The notes: a model not told the origin generated them from the letters alone. A stretch of 40,977 nt of DNA from an uncultured Oscillospiraceae bacterium (GCA_944385275.1 CALWWP010000031.1:1-40977); one strand, 5' to 3'. Positions 9,512 to 17,942 are shown, counted from the first letter of the stretch. Made by a program: numbers and translations.

Positions 9512-9967
9512 TTACCACCGCTTTTGAATAGTCAAAATGTTAAAGCCTCCTCTGTACTCATAGGCAACATCATCCATCGTTTTTTTCACCATGAAGATGC
9601 CAAGGCCGCCGATATCCCGCTCCTCCGCCGAAAGCGTGACGTCCGGATCCGCCTCTTCCGTCGGATCATAGGGGCGCCCGTCGTCCGCAAAGCGCAGCAC
9701 CACATGATCCTCTCCCGCCTCGCAGTCTATTGAAACAGATGACGCACCGCTGTAGCGGGCAATGTTGGAGAAGATTTCGTCAACAGCTATATTGATTTGC
9801 GCCGCCACTTTCGCCGGGACGTTTTGCTCCGCTAGACACTCATCAAAAAAGGCCATGACTGTGTCCATGCTGTCCAGCTGTGGAGAGACGGTTATTTTTT
9901 TCATAGGATTGGATTTGAAATCGAGCGAGTTGATATCGTCAGACTGAGGCTTTTTTTCTATAAACAT
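9512..9967 (-). CDS. RsbW-type anti-sigma serine kinase (HATPase_c_2)
   Basis: The 151-residue protein is a GHKL-fold ATPase of the RsbW/SpoIIAB class. The N box reads AVDEIFSNIARYS (Glu64, Asn68), the G1 box DDGRPYDP (95-102) and the G2 box IGGLGIFMVKK (119-129). In this family it phosphorylates a STAS antagonist on Ser and otherwise sequesters a sigma factor or another target. The antagonist and phosphatase genes are in the same cluster. The start at 9967 follows GAGGAG by about 7 bases. It is the first gene of the minus-strand cluster and lies 95 bases before the transporter gene. No sigma-factor gene is next to it. Confidence 0.93.
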   Translation of the reverse strand: MFIEKKPQSDDINSLDFKSNPMKKITVSPQLDSMDTVMAFFDECLAEQNVPAKVAAQINIAVDEIFSNIARYSGASSVSIDCEAGEDHVVLRFADDGRPYDPTEEADPDVTLSAEERDIGGLGIFMVKKTMDDVAYEYRGGFNILTIQKRW

Positions 9968-10079
9968 ATCGATGCTCCTCTTCACATTCCGGAGAGACTC
10001 TGGAGGCTGTATCCTCCTTACAGCTAATATAACCCTCCGCGCCTTGCTCGACTGAGCGGGCAAAATTTTGTGAAAAGGG

Positions 10080-10920
10080 CTATACCATCCATATCGGAAC
10101 GATGTAGTTTTCGGCGTCTATGGCGGACAGCTTATTGCTGCTTTTATCGCAGTAGTACCAGAGCGGACAGCAGAGGCCGTTGTTCTGATAGCTCTTCATG
10201 ATTTCGGCCACCACATAGTTCTCAAGTATCGTCCCGCTGACATCCCCGTCCTGCGGGCAGCGGCGCGAATAAAATCCTGAAACAGGAGCTTATCAGACAG
10301 CGCGACCTGTTCACTGACATCTCTCTCAATATATGTTTGCAGATAGCTGGAATAAAACATATCCCGGTCGACGGATTCACCGCTGATATAGCCGGGCAGG
10401 GAGCCTTTCCAGATCCGCTCATAGATCCCGTCCATGCCGGCCGGAACGCCGAAAACCCTGCGCACATTTACAGAGTTCAGTTCCAAGGAAAAGGACTGGT
10501 TTGCTCCGGAGCCGTATGCCTCGTGCCGGGACAGACTGGACACTTTCAGAATAGCGGCGCATCCGTCCGGCGACTCCTGCGAGAGCTTCATACGAAACGC
10601 CCGAGAACTGGCAAGCCAGAAGGATCCGGGCACGGCGCCGCCGTCTATCGCCGCCCTGACATAGGGGAAAGCGCCGGAGCGTACTGTACATCATCGATGA
10701 AAAACGGCGGATCGTACGTCTGTAAAAAAGGAGCGGGGTCTGTTTTATCCAGCTTCCGCTCCTCAAGATTGTCCAGCGTAACATAGTTCCGGTCCAAAGA
10801 CATCAGCCGGCGCAGCACAGTTGCCTTTCTGGCCTGACGCGGATCAGCGATCAAAATACAGGGATATTCCTCCGTCAAAGAGAGGGTCTTATCCTCCCGA
10901 TCCCGCTTGATATACGCCAT
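10080..10920 (-). pseudogene. Decayed AAA ATPase with DUF4143 domain
   Basis: Three frames on the minus strand rebuild one degenerate member of the AAA_14/DUF4143 ATPase family. Frame one (from 10920) has a mutated P-loop: IADPRQARKAT replaces the usual LxGPRQVGKT. It runs to PFFIDDVQYAPAL. A one-base loss near 10665-10671 shifts to frame two, which carries VPGSFWLASSRAF, IWKGSLPGYI and FYSSYLQTYIERDV. At about 10240-10250 a deletion of roughly 60 codons joins to frame three, which keeps ILENYVVAEIMKSYQNNG and ends at 10080. Intact relatives are about 400 residues. Their cellular role is unclear; they are often seen as accessory or defence-like ATPases. The gene sits between two clusters and looks like a relic. 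Confidence 0.85.
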
Positions 10921-10955
10921 TCTCAGCTTTTTTTCGGCTGATATACGATGGTCTT

Positions 10956-10984
10956 ATTTTAGCCAAGCGGCCGGTATGTGTCAA
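10956..10984 (-). promoter_or_regulatory. Near-consensus sigma-A promoter
   Basis: On the minus strand, TTGACA (10979-10984) is followed by a 17-base spacer and TAAAAT (10956-10961). It points at the decayed AAA ATPase, whose start is 35 bases further on. The promoter seems intact although the gene is not. Confidence 0.85.
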
Positions 10985-11015
10985 GGCCAAAATACGACAC
11001 AATCTTATTTTGGCC
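10985..11015. repeat. Perfect 10-bp inverted repeat touching the -35 box
   Basis: GGCCAAAATA and TATTTTGGCC are separated by 11 bases. On the minus strand the phrase GGCYAAAATAAGA occurs here and again over the -10 box. A site for a repressor is plausible but is an inference. Confidence 0.7.
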
Positions 11016-11031
11016 GCAAAGCTCTGATAGA

Positions 11032-11068
11032 AAAGAGCAGAACGGGTACTCTTCCCGTTCGGCTCTTT
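11032..11068 (-). terminator. Strong stem-loop, possible minus-strand terminator
   Basis: The arms AAAGAGC and AACGGG pair with CCCGTT and GCTCTTT across a small AG/CG internal mismatch and a 7-base loop. On the minus strand the stem is followed by TTTTC, as in an intrinsic terminator. It would stop read-through from the VWA gene or insulate the promoter behind it. Confidence 0.5.
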
Positions 11069-11239
11069 GGGGTGGGGCCGCAAAAACAGGCGCGTCTCTG
11101 TTCGCCCGGCAGGTTTTAGGCCCCTTTTCTAAGTATTCGGTTGTCAGCCGCGGGGGAGAGTTTGGGCTGAGAGCGGACAAAATCAGCGAAGCTCCAGTGT
11201 TTATGCGGCTTTCCGATCTTGCCCTATTATAACGCATTA

Positions 11240-11273
11240 GTCCTAGGCCCGGCAGCTGTACCGGGCCTAGGAC
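11240..11273. terminator. Hairpin after the VWA gene
   Basis: GTCCTAGGCCCGG pairs perfectly with CCGGGCCTAGGAC around an 8-base loop, 11 bases beyond the VWA stop codon. The T-run (TTTTGTTTTAG) is on the plus-strand side, so it is strongest as a plus-strand terminator and may be bidirectional. Confidence 0.75.
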
Positions 11274-11284
11274 TTTTGTTTTAG

Positions 11285-12667
11285 TTACAGTTCATCCGAC
11301 GACAGATCGCAGCATCTGTAATCCGTATCTATGTTGTTTGCTAAAAATCTTGCTTTAAATTTTCTCGTATTACATATACCGTTTGACGACCCGGACACAT
11401 CCAGATCTTCCGGCAGTACAAATTCGATGTGTTTGACCAGTACGTCTCTACAGCTGGGGTAATTGTGAGCCGGAATAGTCATCGTCTTCATTCCTCTGTC
11501 ATACTCCATACCGTTTTCATCCACTTCGCTCAATATAGCCGCAAGTGCAACTCGTTTGCGCGGACATACATTTTTGATCTTTACATTCAGCTGAAGGATG
11601 CGGCCTAAAGAACTTAAATACAGATTCCCCGCATCTACAACCACATAATCTTCGCATCCGTCTACAGACAGATTTACCGGCACGGGACAAGCTTCAGGAG
11701 CCACTACTATGCTGCATTCTACTGTTACATATGGGTCTTGAAACACCACTACATTTCCCTCGTTGTCCGAATAGCTTATACAGCGGTTTACCTGCTTTTC
11801 TCCAAAATCTTCCCCAATGTGCTTGATATAAAACTCCAGAGAAGCACCCTCATTCGAATACACTCCCAATTCGTCTATTTTCCACTGAATCGTTTTGGCA
11901 TCTATCGTCATTGCAGTTCCCTTTGTCGGCGGCGTGACCCCGATAATGGTAAAATCGTCATTTACTACCTCGTCGATGACTATATCAGTAGCTCCAGTCT
12001 GCGAGATATTCGCCGCAAGATCTTTAAAAAGATCCTCTAGATCTGCATCATCAGGAGTAACAGCCACATGAGAGGCATCCGGATCTGTCGCCCAGTCATT
12101 CAGTATATTCACATCTATCCCGTCAGACCCTATAAGTCCAATGCAGTAGATGATTATACCCGATGCCCTCGCTGCGGCCGCGACCGGGCTTGCAGGCAGC
12201 CCGACAGTAGTCTTTCCATCTGTAAACATAACAATAACTTTGGCATTTGAAGAGAGCGGATCAAACAGCTGCATTGCTTTTTCAAATGCGTCTGCATGAT
12301 TTGTAGACCCCCCTGCCGTCAAACTATCAACAGCATTTTTAAGCACTTCAACAGACGTAATCAGCTGAGTATTGACAGCTGCCGTACTTGCAAAGCTGAC
12401 TATGCCTATGCGGCTTCCGGAGCCTATTCTGCCATCCTGCGCTCCGCCCGTAGACTCCGCAAGGATATCTATAAACGTCTTTGCGCCCGCCTTCATATTG
12501 GCAAGCGGAGAGCCTGCCATACTTCCAGAACGATCCAGCACCAGTACTATATCAGTTGGATTCGTCAAAATATCCGGAGAGGCAGAAATTCCCAGTATCA
12601 CCTTTAAGGTCTCGTCGCAGTCGATTCGATCCTTGCTGATCTGCTTGCTCGAACTTGTAACACCCAT
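11285..12667 (-). CDS. Von Willebrand factor A domain protein, no signal peptide
   Basis: The 460-residue protein starts at 12667 after GGAGG at 8 bases. A VWA domain spans about 35-225. Its metal-ion-dependent adhesion site is complete: DRSGS (45-49), the Thr of GGSTNH (about 122) and the Asp of MFTDGKTT (150). A beta-sandwich region resembling DUF11/CARDB-type modules follows (about 226-330). The tail (about 330-460) has eight or more Cys residues, with ACPVPVNLSVDGC, NVCPRKRV, SCRDVL and YRCCDLSSDEL. There is no signal peptide, membrane anchor or sortase motif. The protein should therefore be cytoplasmic, or reach the surface by another route such as mother-cell deposition on a spore. It stands alone, with no AAA or MoxR partner. 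Its function is unknown. Confidence 0.85.
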   Translation of the reverse strand: MGVTSSSKQISKDRIDCDETLKVILGISASPDILTNPTDIVLVLDRSGSMAGSPLANMKAGAKTFIDILAESTGGAQDGRIGSGSRIGIVSFASTAAVNTQLITSVEVLKNAVDSLTAGGSTNHADAFEKAMQLFDPLSSNAKVIVMFTDGKTTVGLPASPVAAAARASGIIIYCIGLIGSDGIDVNILNDWATDPDASHVAVTPDDADLEDLFKDLAANISQTGATDIVIDEVVNDDFTIIGVTPPTKGTAMTIDAKTIQWKIDELGVYSNEGASLEFYIKHIGEDFGEKQVNRCISYSDNEGNVVVFQDPYVTVECSIVVAPEACPVPVNLSVDGCEDYVVVDAGNLYLSSLGRILQLNVKIKNVCPRKRVALAAILSEVDENGMEYDRGMKTMTIPAHNYPSCRDVLVKHIEFVLPEDLDVSGSSNGICNTRKFKARFLANNIDTDYRCCDLSSDEL

Positions 12668-12898
12668 TGTGTTGACCTCCAATTATAAAGTCAGGGAGTA
12701 GTCCTCCCTTTTCATTTTATATCGCAGGGCCATTGCTCGTCACTCCTAGATGCGCAGTATATGAGGCTTCGAGCGATCGTGTTTTACAGATATCCGCAAG
12801 CATCTCGACTTTAACTGCATATATCAGTAGTCAAATTGCTTTAGAAGACAAGTTTTTAATTGTCCATAAAATTTACTTGTTATTACCTGAAGCCGGCT

Positions 12899-12938
12899 GC
12901 AAAAGGCGATGACGCGAACTTGCCTCATCGCCTTTTGC
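12899..12938 (-). terminator. Terminator of the Bce-type operon
   Basis: GCAAAAGGCGATGA pairs perfectly with TCATCGCCTTTTGC across a 12-base loop. It lies 24 bases beyond the stop codon of the small membrane gene. On the minus strand the closing arm contains TTTT. Confidence 0.8.
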
Positions 12939-12962
12939 ATATCTTCAATATCTGTCATTGTT

Positions 12963-13169
12963 TTAGTCCGTCAGGGACAGTATCCTGTCCACTGCCGTCC
13001 AGACTGAGTAGATAAACACAAGCAGTACTCCTGTCGGAATAGCCAGCAGCGCTATAAGCAGCATCCCCAGCCAGAACAAAACCAGTCTGACAAAACGGCG
13101 AAACGGCTTATGCTTTTTTCTGACCGCCACAGAAAATACATTTTGTATACCGCATATGCCCGAACTCAC
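12963..13169 (-). CDS. Small single-helix membrane protein
   Basis: The 68-residue product begins with GTG at 13169, 8 bases after a strong GGAGGAGG. It has a basic N-terminal half (RKKHKPFRRFVR) and one long hydrophobic helix (about 28-56). It is the last gene of the Bce-type operon, 34 bases after the permease. I do not recognise a family. Its place suggests a small accessory protein of the peptide-antibiotic transporter, but nothing in the sequence proves this. Confidence 0.65.
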   Translation of the reverse strand: MSSGICGIQNVFSVAVRKKHKPFRRFVRLVLFWLGMLLIALLAIPTGVLLVFIYSVWTAVDRILSLTD

Positions 13170-13203
13170 CCTTCAGACCTCCTCCGAATTTTATAAAAGT
13201 TCA

Positions 13204-15246
13204 TTAGTTTTCATATCTCATCCCGCTTACAATCGAAAAATAAGATCGCGATGTAGTGCGGTATACCGCCGCGTAAAACAATGCGAACACAAGGAAGCAC
13301 ACCGCCGTCACGGCCGTCAGCAGTTCAGTATTTGCCATTCCGAACAGGAGAAGCATCTTCCGAACCATGGGGAATGCAAAAGCAAGGTGAACACCCGCCA
13401 TAACCAAAGGCGCAAAAAACACTGTCAGCACTTGTGAATTAATGCTCTTTTTGATCTCCTCTTTCGTCATTCCGACTTTCTGCATGATGTCAAAGCGTTT
13501 TTGATCCTCATAACCCTCAGATATCTGCTTGTAATAGATTATCAAAACAGTTGCGGACACAAACACCAACCCCAGTATCACTCCTAGGAAAAGCAGTCCA
13601 CCATACGTGCCGTAAAAATCCATTCTTTCGTTTGCCCTTGAAGACACAAGAATATGGAGAGCTTCTCCCTCTCCTTCCGCAGTCTGCTGAATAGCTTCCA
13701 CTATTTGATTATATATCTGTATCTGTACATCATCGCTGCATCCGAGGTCAAACTTATAATACCAGCCAATCGAAGTTGAAATACCGGTTTCCGCAGCTTT
13801 TTGTTCAAGCGCATCCACCACAGCCTCAAAATCATTTACAAAAACGTATAGCGATGGTATGGCCTGCATCGTATCAGCGCCTTTGTCTTCAAACCCCTCC
13901 GCTGTCTTTACTACAGTAAATTCGTTGCCGCCTATGTCTATTTTGTTTTGGTCAAAGCTCACGCCCTTGGTAGCGTATATCATTGCCTCGTCGTCGGCAA
14001 GTGTCTCATTTGTACCAAGCATACTGTTGTAGTCCGACACAGGAATGACAAACAGCTGCCACGCCTTGGATATGTTTTTGATATCCTGCGCATACACCAA
14101 GTCCTCCAGCATAAGCTTACCGTCAGAAATGCAAGCTGCTGTTGCAGCCGTTCTGTAATCGACAGTGTTTTCTTCCTCCGCTCCGTTTTCAGCAGCTATC
14201 CTCCCTACCATATCCGTTATCTTTTGTCTGTTGTCAGCGTTCAGTCCTTCTATGCCGGCAGCCGCTCCCGTTATATTTATATCTCTAGTATACATGTTTT
14301 TCAGTCCGTCCTCGGCCCCTGCATAAAGGCAGACGGTAGACGAAATCATCACAAGTACCATAGTGCAGAGTATACATATCGAAGCCAGACCTGCTCCGTT
14401 TCTCTTCATTCTGTACGCCATTGATGATACAGAAATAAAATGACTCGTCTTATAATAGTACTCCTTGTTTTTCTGCATTAGCCTGCAAACGGCAACTGAA
14501 CCCGCCACAAACAGAACATACGTCGCCGCAATTACCATTATCACGGCTAAGAAGAAATATGTTATAGCCGACAATGGGTCTTCAATACGTATTGCTATAT
14601 AATAAGCAGCTCCCAAAACAACCGCTCCGGCAGCTGCCAAAATCCAGTTCGCCCTTGGCGGTTTTTCGCCTACGTCCTCGCTCTTTATAAGTTCTATAGG
14701 ATTTGCCAGCTGTATTTGACGCAGAGTATTTAAAAATATCAGGGCAAAAATCACGGCAAACAGTCCTGCCGTCTTGTAAAGTGAAGCAAAGTCAACTGCA
14801 AATGTAAATCCAGCAGAGCCGCCAAGTATATATGTCACGCACAGTTCCGCCAATTTTGAAAACAGTACTCCAAAAGCAAATCCCCCGGAAATGACAATTG
14901 CATATATCATCAAAGTTTCCACAAGAAGTACAAGCGCCAGATTCTTCTTACCCAAACCCAGAATATTGTAGAGTCCAAACTCCTTTTTACGTCTGCGCAC
15001 CAAAAAAGAATTCGTATAGAACAAAAAGATCAGTGAAAATATGCACATGACATTGAATCCCAGAGAAAGGGTTGTTTTCATCGTTCCCCATCCGCGCATA
15101 GTTTCAAATCCCGGAAAAGCTGTCAGGAACGATATAATATAGCACATCATCACCATTCCTATACAGGTCAAAATATACGGCAGATATAGCCTTCTGTTTC
15201 TTTTTATACCAGTCCACGCCAGCATGCAGTACAATCCCTTTTTCAT
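13204..15246 (-). CDS. bceB: BceB-type ABC transporter permease (FtsX family)
   Basis: The 680-residue permease has the layout of BceB/VraG proteins. There is one N-terminal helix after MKKGLYCMLAWTGIKRNRRL, further helices up to about 310, a large extracellular domain (about 310-530) and the last helices to 670. The FtsX module is recognisable around MARSMAYRMKRNGAGLASICIL-like residues near 275-300 and at the C-terminus (QKRFDIMQKVGMTKEEI). By family knowledge such permeases, with their ATPase, remove cell-wall-active peptides such as bacitracin or lantibiotics from their targets. They also pass flux information to the partner histidine kinase through the extracellular domain. The gene overlaps the ATPase gene by 4 bases. 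Confidence 0.92.
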   Translation of the reverse strand: MKKGLYCMLAWTGIKRNRRLYLPYILTCIGMVMMCYIISFLTAFPGFETMRGWGTMKTTLSLGFNVMCIFSLIFLFYTNSFLVRRRKKEFGLYNILGLGKKNLALVLLVETLMIYAIVISGGFAFGVLFSKLAELCVTYILGGSAGFTFAVDFASLYKTAGLFAVIFALIFLNTLRQIQLANPIELIKSEDVGEKPPRANWILAAAGAVVLGAAYYIAIRIEDPLSAITYFFLAVIMVIAATYVLFVAGSVAVCRLMQKNKEYYYKTSHFISVSSMAYRMKRNGAGLASICILCTMVLVMISSTVCLYAGAEDGLKNMYTRDINITGAAAGIEGLNADNRQKITDMVGRIAAENGAEEENTVDYRTAATAACISDGKLMLEDLVYAQDIKNISKAWQLFVIPVSDYNSMLGTNETLADDEAMIYATKGVSFDQNKIDIGGNEFTVVKTAEGFEDKGADTMQAIPSLYVFVNDFEAVVDALEQKAAETGISTSIGWYYKFDLGCSDDVQIQIYNQIVEAIQQTAEGEGEALHILVSSRANERMDFYGTYGGLLFLGVILGLVFVSATVLIIYYKQISEGYEDQKRFDIMQKVGMTKEEIKKSINSQVLTVFFAPLVMAGVHLAFAFPMVRKMLLLFGMANTELLTAVTAVCFLVFALFYAAVYRTTSRSYFSIVSGMRYEN

Positions 15247-16007
15247 CTTTTGTCACCGCCCGCCGTAAGCATAGTCAGCGTATCCGAGATCTTTTGATAA
15301 AATTCGATGCCGGTGCTTTCTCCGCGGTAAAGCTGGTGATACACTTCTCCGTCTTTTATAAAGAGCACCCTTCCTGCATGGCTTGCCGCTTTTACCGAGT
15401 GGGTAACCATGAGTATCGTCTGCCCGTCGCAGTTGATCGCGCTGAACAGCTCCAAAAGCTCGTCTGTAGATTTAGAGTCCAGTGAGCCGGTAGGCTCGTC
15501 CGCCAGTATCAGTTTCGGCTCTGTGATGAGTGCACGTGCTACCGCCGCCCGCTGTTTCTGCCCTCCAGACACTTCATATGAATATTTTTTCAAGAGCTCT
15601 GTTATTCCAAGCTGCTTAGCAATGAAGCTCATCCTCTTCGACATCTCCGCTGTGCTTTTGCCGGAAAGCACCATCGGAAGATAAATATTGTCCTCTAATG
15701 TAAATGTGTCCAGAAGATTGAACTCCTGAAAGACGAAGCCAAGGTTGTCCCGCCGGAATGCAGCCATCTCCGATTCTTTGAGATTTGACAGTTCCCTTCC
15801 ATCCAAGCGCACATTCCCGGCCGTAGGTTTGTCAAATGCGGCAATAATATTAAGCAGTGTGGTTTTACCGGACCCGGATTCTCCCATTATAGCCACATAT
15901 TCCCCCTCTTCGACTCTGAAATTCACATTGGAAAGCGCTACTACCTGATTTCCTCCAAATCGAGTTGTATATATTTTTTTGACTGCGTCTACTTCTAAAA
16001 TGCTCAT
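15243..16007 (-). CDS. bceA: BceA-type ABC transporter ATPase
   Basis: The 254-residue ATPase is of the MacB/LolD/BceA class. It has Walker A GESGSGKT (42-49), Q-loop FVFQEFNLLD, signature VSGGQKQRAAVARAL and Walker B LILADEPTGSLDS, with MVTHSVKAA as the H-loop. It pairs with the FtsX-type permease encoded just downstream with a 4-base overlap. Together with the two-component genes upstream it forms a complete antimicrobial-peptide sensing and resistance module. The substrate cannot be read from the sequence. Confidence 0.94.
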   Translation of the reverse strand: MSILEVDAVKKIYTTRFGGNQVVALSNVNFRVEEGEYVAIMGESGSGKTTLLNIIAAFDKPTAGNVRLDGRELSNLKESEMAAFRRDNLGFVFQEFNLLDTFTLEDNIYLPMVLSGKSTAEMSKRMSFIAKQLGITELLKKYSYEVSGGQKQRAAVARALITEPKLILADEPTGSLDSKSTDELLELFSAINCDGQTILMVTHSVKAASHAGRVLFIKDGEVYHQLYRGESTGIEFYQKISDTLTMLTAGGDKR

Positions 16008-16050
16008 CTTTTTTTCACTCCCTCTTTTTCTGTACTCTCATTGTAGCAGC

Positions 16051-16093
16051 AAAGGGAAATGCGCCTCCATCGATTCGGCTTACATTTCCCTTT
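16051..16093 (-). promoter_or_regulatory. Stem-loop between bceS and bceA
   Basis: AAAGGGAAATG and CATTTCCCTTT form an 11-bp perfect stem with a 21-base loop in the 110-base gap between the kinase and the ATPase. No T-run follows on the minus strand. It may stabilise or process the mRNA, or hold the operator from which bceAB is induced. Confidence 0.55.
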
Positions 16094-16117
16094 AATTCCT
16101 TACATTTTTGAAAGAAA

Positions 16118-17107
16118 TCATTCCGTCCAAACGTCAGTATGTTCAAGGCGGATGCGCACAGACGTTCCCTTGCCCGGATACGACTCTATATCAATAGTAT
16201 GTCCAAGGTTTGTGCAGATACGCCTGCACAAATACAATCCTATACCGCTTGCCTTTTTGTCGCTACGCCCGTTATATCCTGTGTAACTCTTCTCAAACAC
16301 CCTTGGCAGATCCTCCTGCGCGATGCCTATTCCCGTATCCTTTATACACAGTGTCAGCGGCTCTTCCACAAATATCGATATACTTCCGGAATCGGTATAT
16401 TTAAGCGAGTTTGATAGTATCTGTTCAACTACGAAAGAAAGCCATTTTTCATCCGTCAGAACTTTTACATTCGCAGGTTCGTAGCGCAATTCTATTTTCT
16501 TGCGTATAAACTGAACGGCAAATTTCTTGACCGCTTCCCGAATCACGGTGTCCAAGTCGCACTCGCAGAAGACATAGTCCTTTGAATCCGAATCCAAGCG
16601 CAGAAAAGCCAGTACCATCTCAACATATGCTTCTATTCGCTGCAGCTCTTCGAAAAGCTGCCTTGCTGCAGCCGAGTCCTCACTCTGCAGTGTCAGCCTC
16701 ATCGAAGCTATGGGAGTTTTTATTTGATGAACCCATGTTGTATAGTAGTCCACCATATCCTGGTATTTCAAACTCATCTCCGTCCTGAGCTGACTTTCCT
16801 CCTGCTTCAGATTTAAAATTATCTTTTGATAATCCTCGTCATCCAGCGTTTTTCTCTCCGGAAATCCACCCATGAGCGAAGCTGGAAGCCTTCCAAGCTC
16901 TTCCAGCCTGCTGTGTTTCTTTTTCTTTTTCGAAATGTCCACAAAACACACTATCACAGAAAATACCGCACAGATCGCCGTCGGATAGAGCACTGCCCCC
17001 ACAGGCAGACCGTACAGTATAAATACACTTAAAAATATGGCTGTAAAAAGTCCGAAAAGCAAAATAGGCCTTATGCGTTCTTTCAAATACCTGTGCAGAA
17101 AATGCAT
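16118..17107 (-). CDS. bceS: BceS-type intramembrane-sensing histidine kinase
   Basis: The 329-residue kinase has two membrane helices (about 14-32 and 35-56) with almost nothing between them, typical of intramembrane-sensing kinases. The H box is TTWVHQIKTPIASMRL (His127). The N box is EQILSNSLKYT, G1 is KDTGIGIAQEDLP and G2 is SGIGLYLCRRIC. Kinases of this kind do not bind drug directly; they are triggered through the BceAB transporter. Its cognate regulator lies 21 bases upstream and the transporter genes downstream. Confidence 0.93.
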   Translation of the reverse strand: MHFLHRYLKERIRPILLFGLFTAIFLSVFILYGLPVGAVLYPTAICAVFSVIVCFVDISKKKKKHSRLEELGRLPASLMGGFPERKTLDDEDYQKIILNLKQEESQLRTEMSLKYQDMVDYYTTWVHQIKTPIASMRLTLQSEDSAAARQLFEELQRIEAYVEMVLAFLRLDSDSKDYVFCECDLDTVIREAVKKFAVQFIRKKIELRYEPANVKVLTDEKWLSFVVEQILSNSLKYTDSGSISIFVEEPLTLCIKDTGIGIAQEDLPRVFEKSYTGYNGRSDKKASGIGLYLCRRICTNLGHTIDIESYPGKGTSVRIRLEHTDVWTE

Positions 17108-17128
17108 CTTCTCCCTCCTGTTTTTTAT

Positions 17129-17800
17129 CTAAGACAAAATATAGCCTACTCCAAATTTAGTTGTGATAAAATGATCCAGTCCCGCTGAATCCAGCTTTTT
17201 CCTAAGCCTATTTACATTTACGGTAAGCGTGTTGTCGTCAACAAAATTGTCTGTCTCCCACAGGCGTTCCATCAGCTTTTCCCTGCTGACTATCTTCCCC
17301 TTGCTTTCCATGAGCGCAAACAATATCCTGTATTCATTTTTTGTAAGATCTATCACCTGCTTATCGTATACAAGCGTATTGTCCCCGGTGTTCAATACGG
17401 CTCCTCTGTGCTCAAGAGCCGGAGGGATCAATGCGAAATCATACGTCCTGCGGAGCACGGCCTGTATTTTTGCCATTAAAACATTTTTGTCAAATGGCTT
17501 TGCTATAAAATCGTCTCCTCCCATGTTTACCGCCATAACTATGTTCATATTATCTGATGCCGACGAAATAAAAATTATCGGTACTTTTGAGACCTTTCTT
17601 ATCTCACTGCACCAGTAAAATCCATTAAAAAACGGCAGCGCAATATCCATAAGCACAAGATGCGGAGAATACTGTTCAAAGCAAGCCATTACTTCTCTGA
17701 AATCGCGGACGCACAGCGCGTCAAGCGCCCACGTCTTCGCCTGCTCTGCGATGGCGGCTGATATCCCGGGATCGTCTTCAACTATCAAAATCCTATACAT
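17129..17800 (-). CDS. bceR: BceR-type response regulator (OmpR family)
   Basis: The 223-residue regulator has a receiver domain (1-115) with Asp9 and Asp10, phospho-acceptor Asp52 (LVLMDIALPFFNG), Ser79/80 and Lys101 (IAKPFDKN). A winged-helix DNA-binding domain (about 128-220) follows, with LTKNEYRILFALM, SREKLMERLW and DNTLTVNVNRLRKKL. I chose ATG 17800 because AGGAGG lies 6 bases before it; two in-frame ATGs upstream fit less well. It should induce bceAB in response to the kinase. It is the first gene of the minus-strand module and is divergent from the MATE leader region. Confidence 0.92.
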   Translation of the reverse strand: MYRILIVEDDPGISAAIAEQAKTWALDALCVRDFREVMACFEQYSPHLVLMDIALPFFNGFYWCSEIRKVSKVPIIFISSASDNMNIVMAVNMGGDDFIAKPFDKNVLMAKIQAVLRRTYDFALIPPALEHRGAVLNTGDNTLVYDKQVIDLTKNEYRILFALMESKGKIVSREKLMERLWETDNFVDDNTLTVNVNRLRKKLDSAGLDHFITTKFGVGYILS

Positions 17801-17942
17801 ATACATCCTCCTCTCTCCTGCATATGGGGTATCATCATGTTTTCTTGATCCACAGTATCTGCAAATTTTATAATTCAATGTTGCCTTTTAAGACGTTCTG
17901 TGTTACAGTATTGAAAATTGTATTCTGCCACCGGGTAGAGAG

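Larger units (their letters stand above)
10921..11284. other. Gene-free interval with palindromes and one clear promoter
   Basis: No convincing gene lies in these 364 bases. They hold the minus-strand promoter of the decayed ATPase (10956-10984), a perfect inverted repeat abutting that promoter (10985-11015), a strong two-part hairpin (11032-11068) and the hairpin after the VWA gene (11240-11273). An open frame crosses most of it on each strand, but neither shows a ribosome site or a recognisable protein. Confidence 0.7.

Noticed and set aside
10959..11237. 92-residue open frame on the minus strand in the gap before the VWA gene
   Set aside because: It covers two palindromes and a terminator-like hairpin, has no ribosome site and no recognisable protein pattern.
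17878..17942. BceR-type operator between bceR and the MATE leader
   Set aside because: TACA and TGTAA half sites are present, but their spacing and order do not fit the known inverted repeat.
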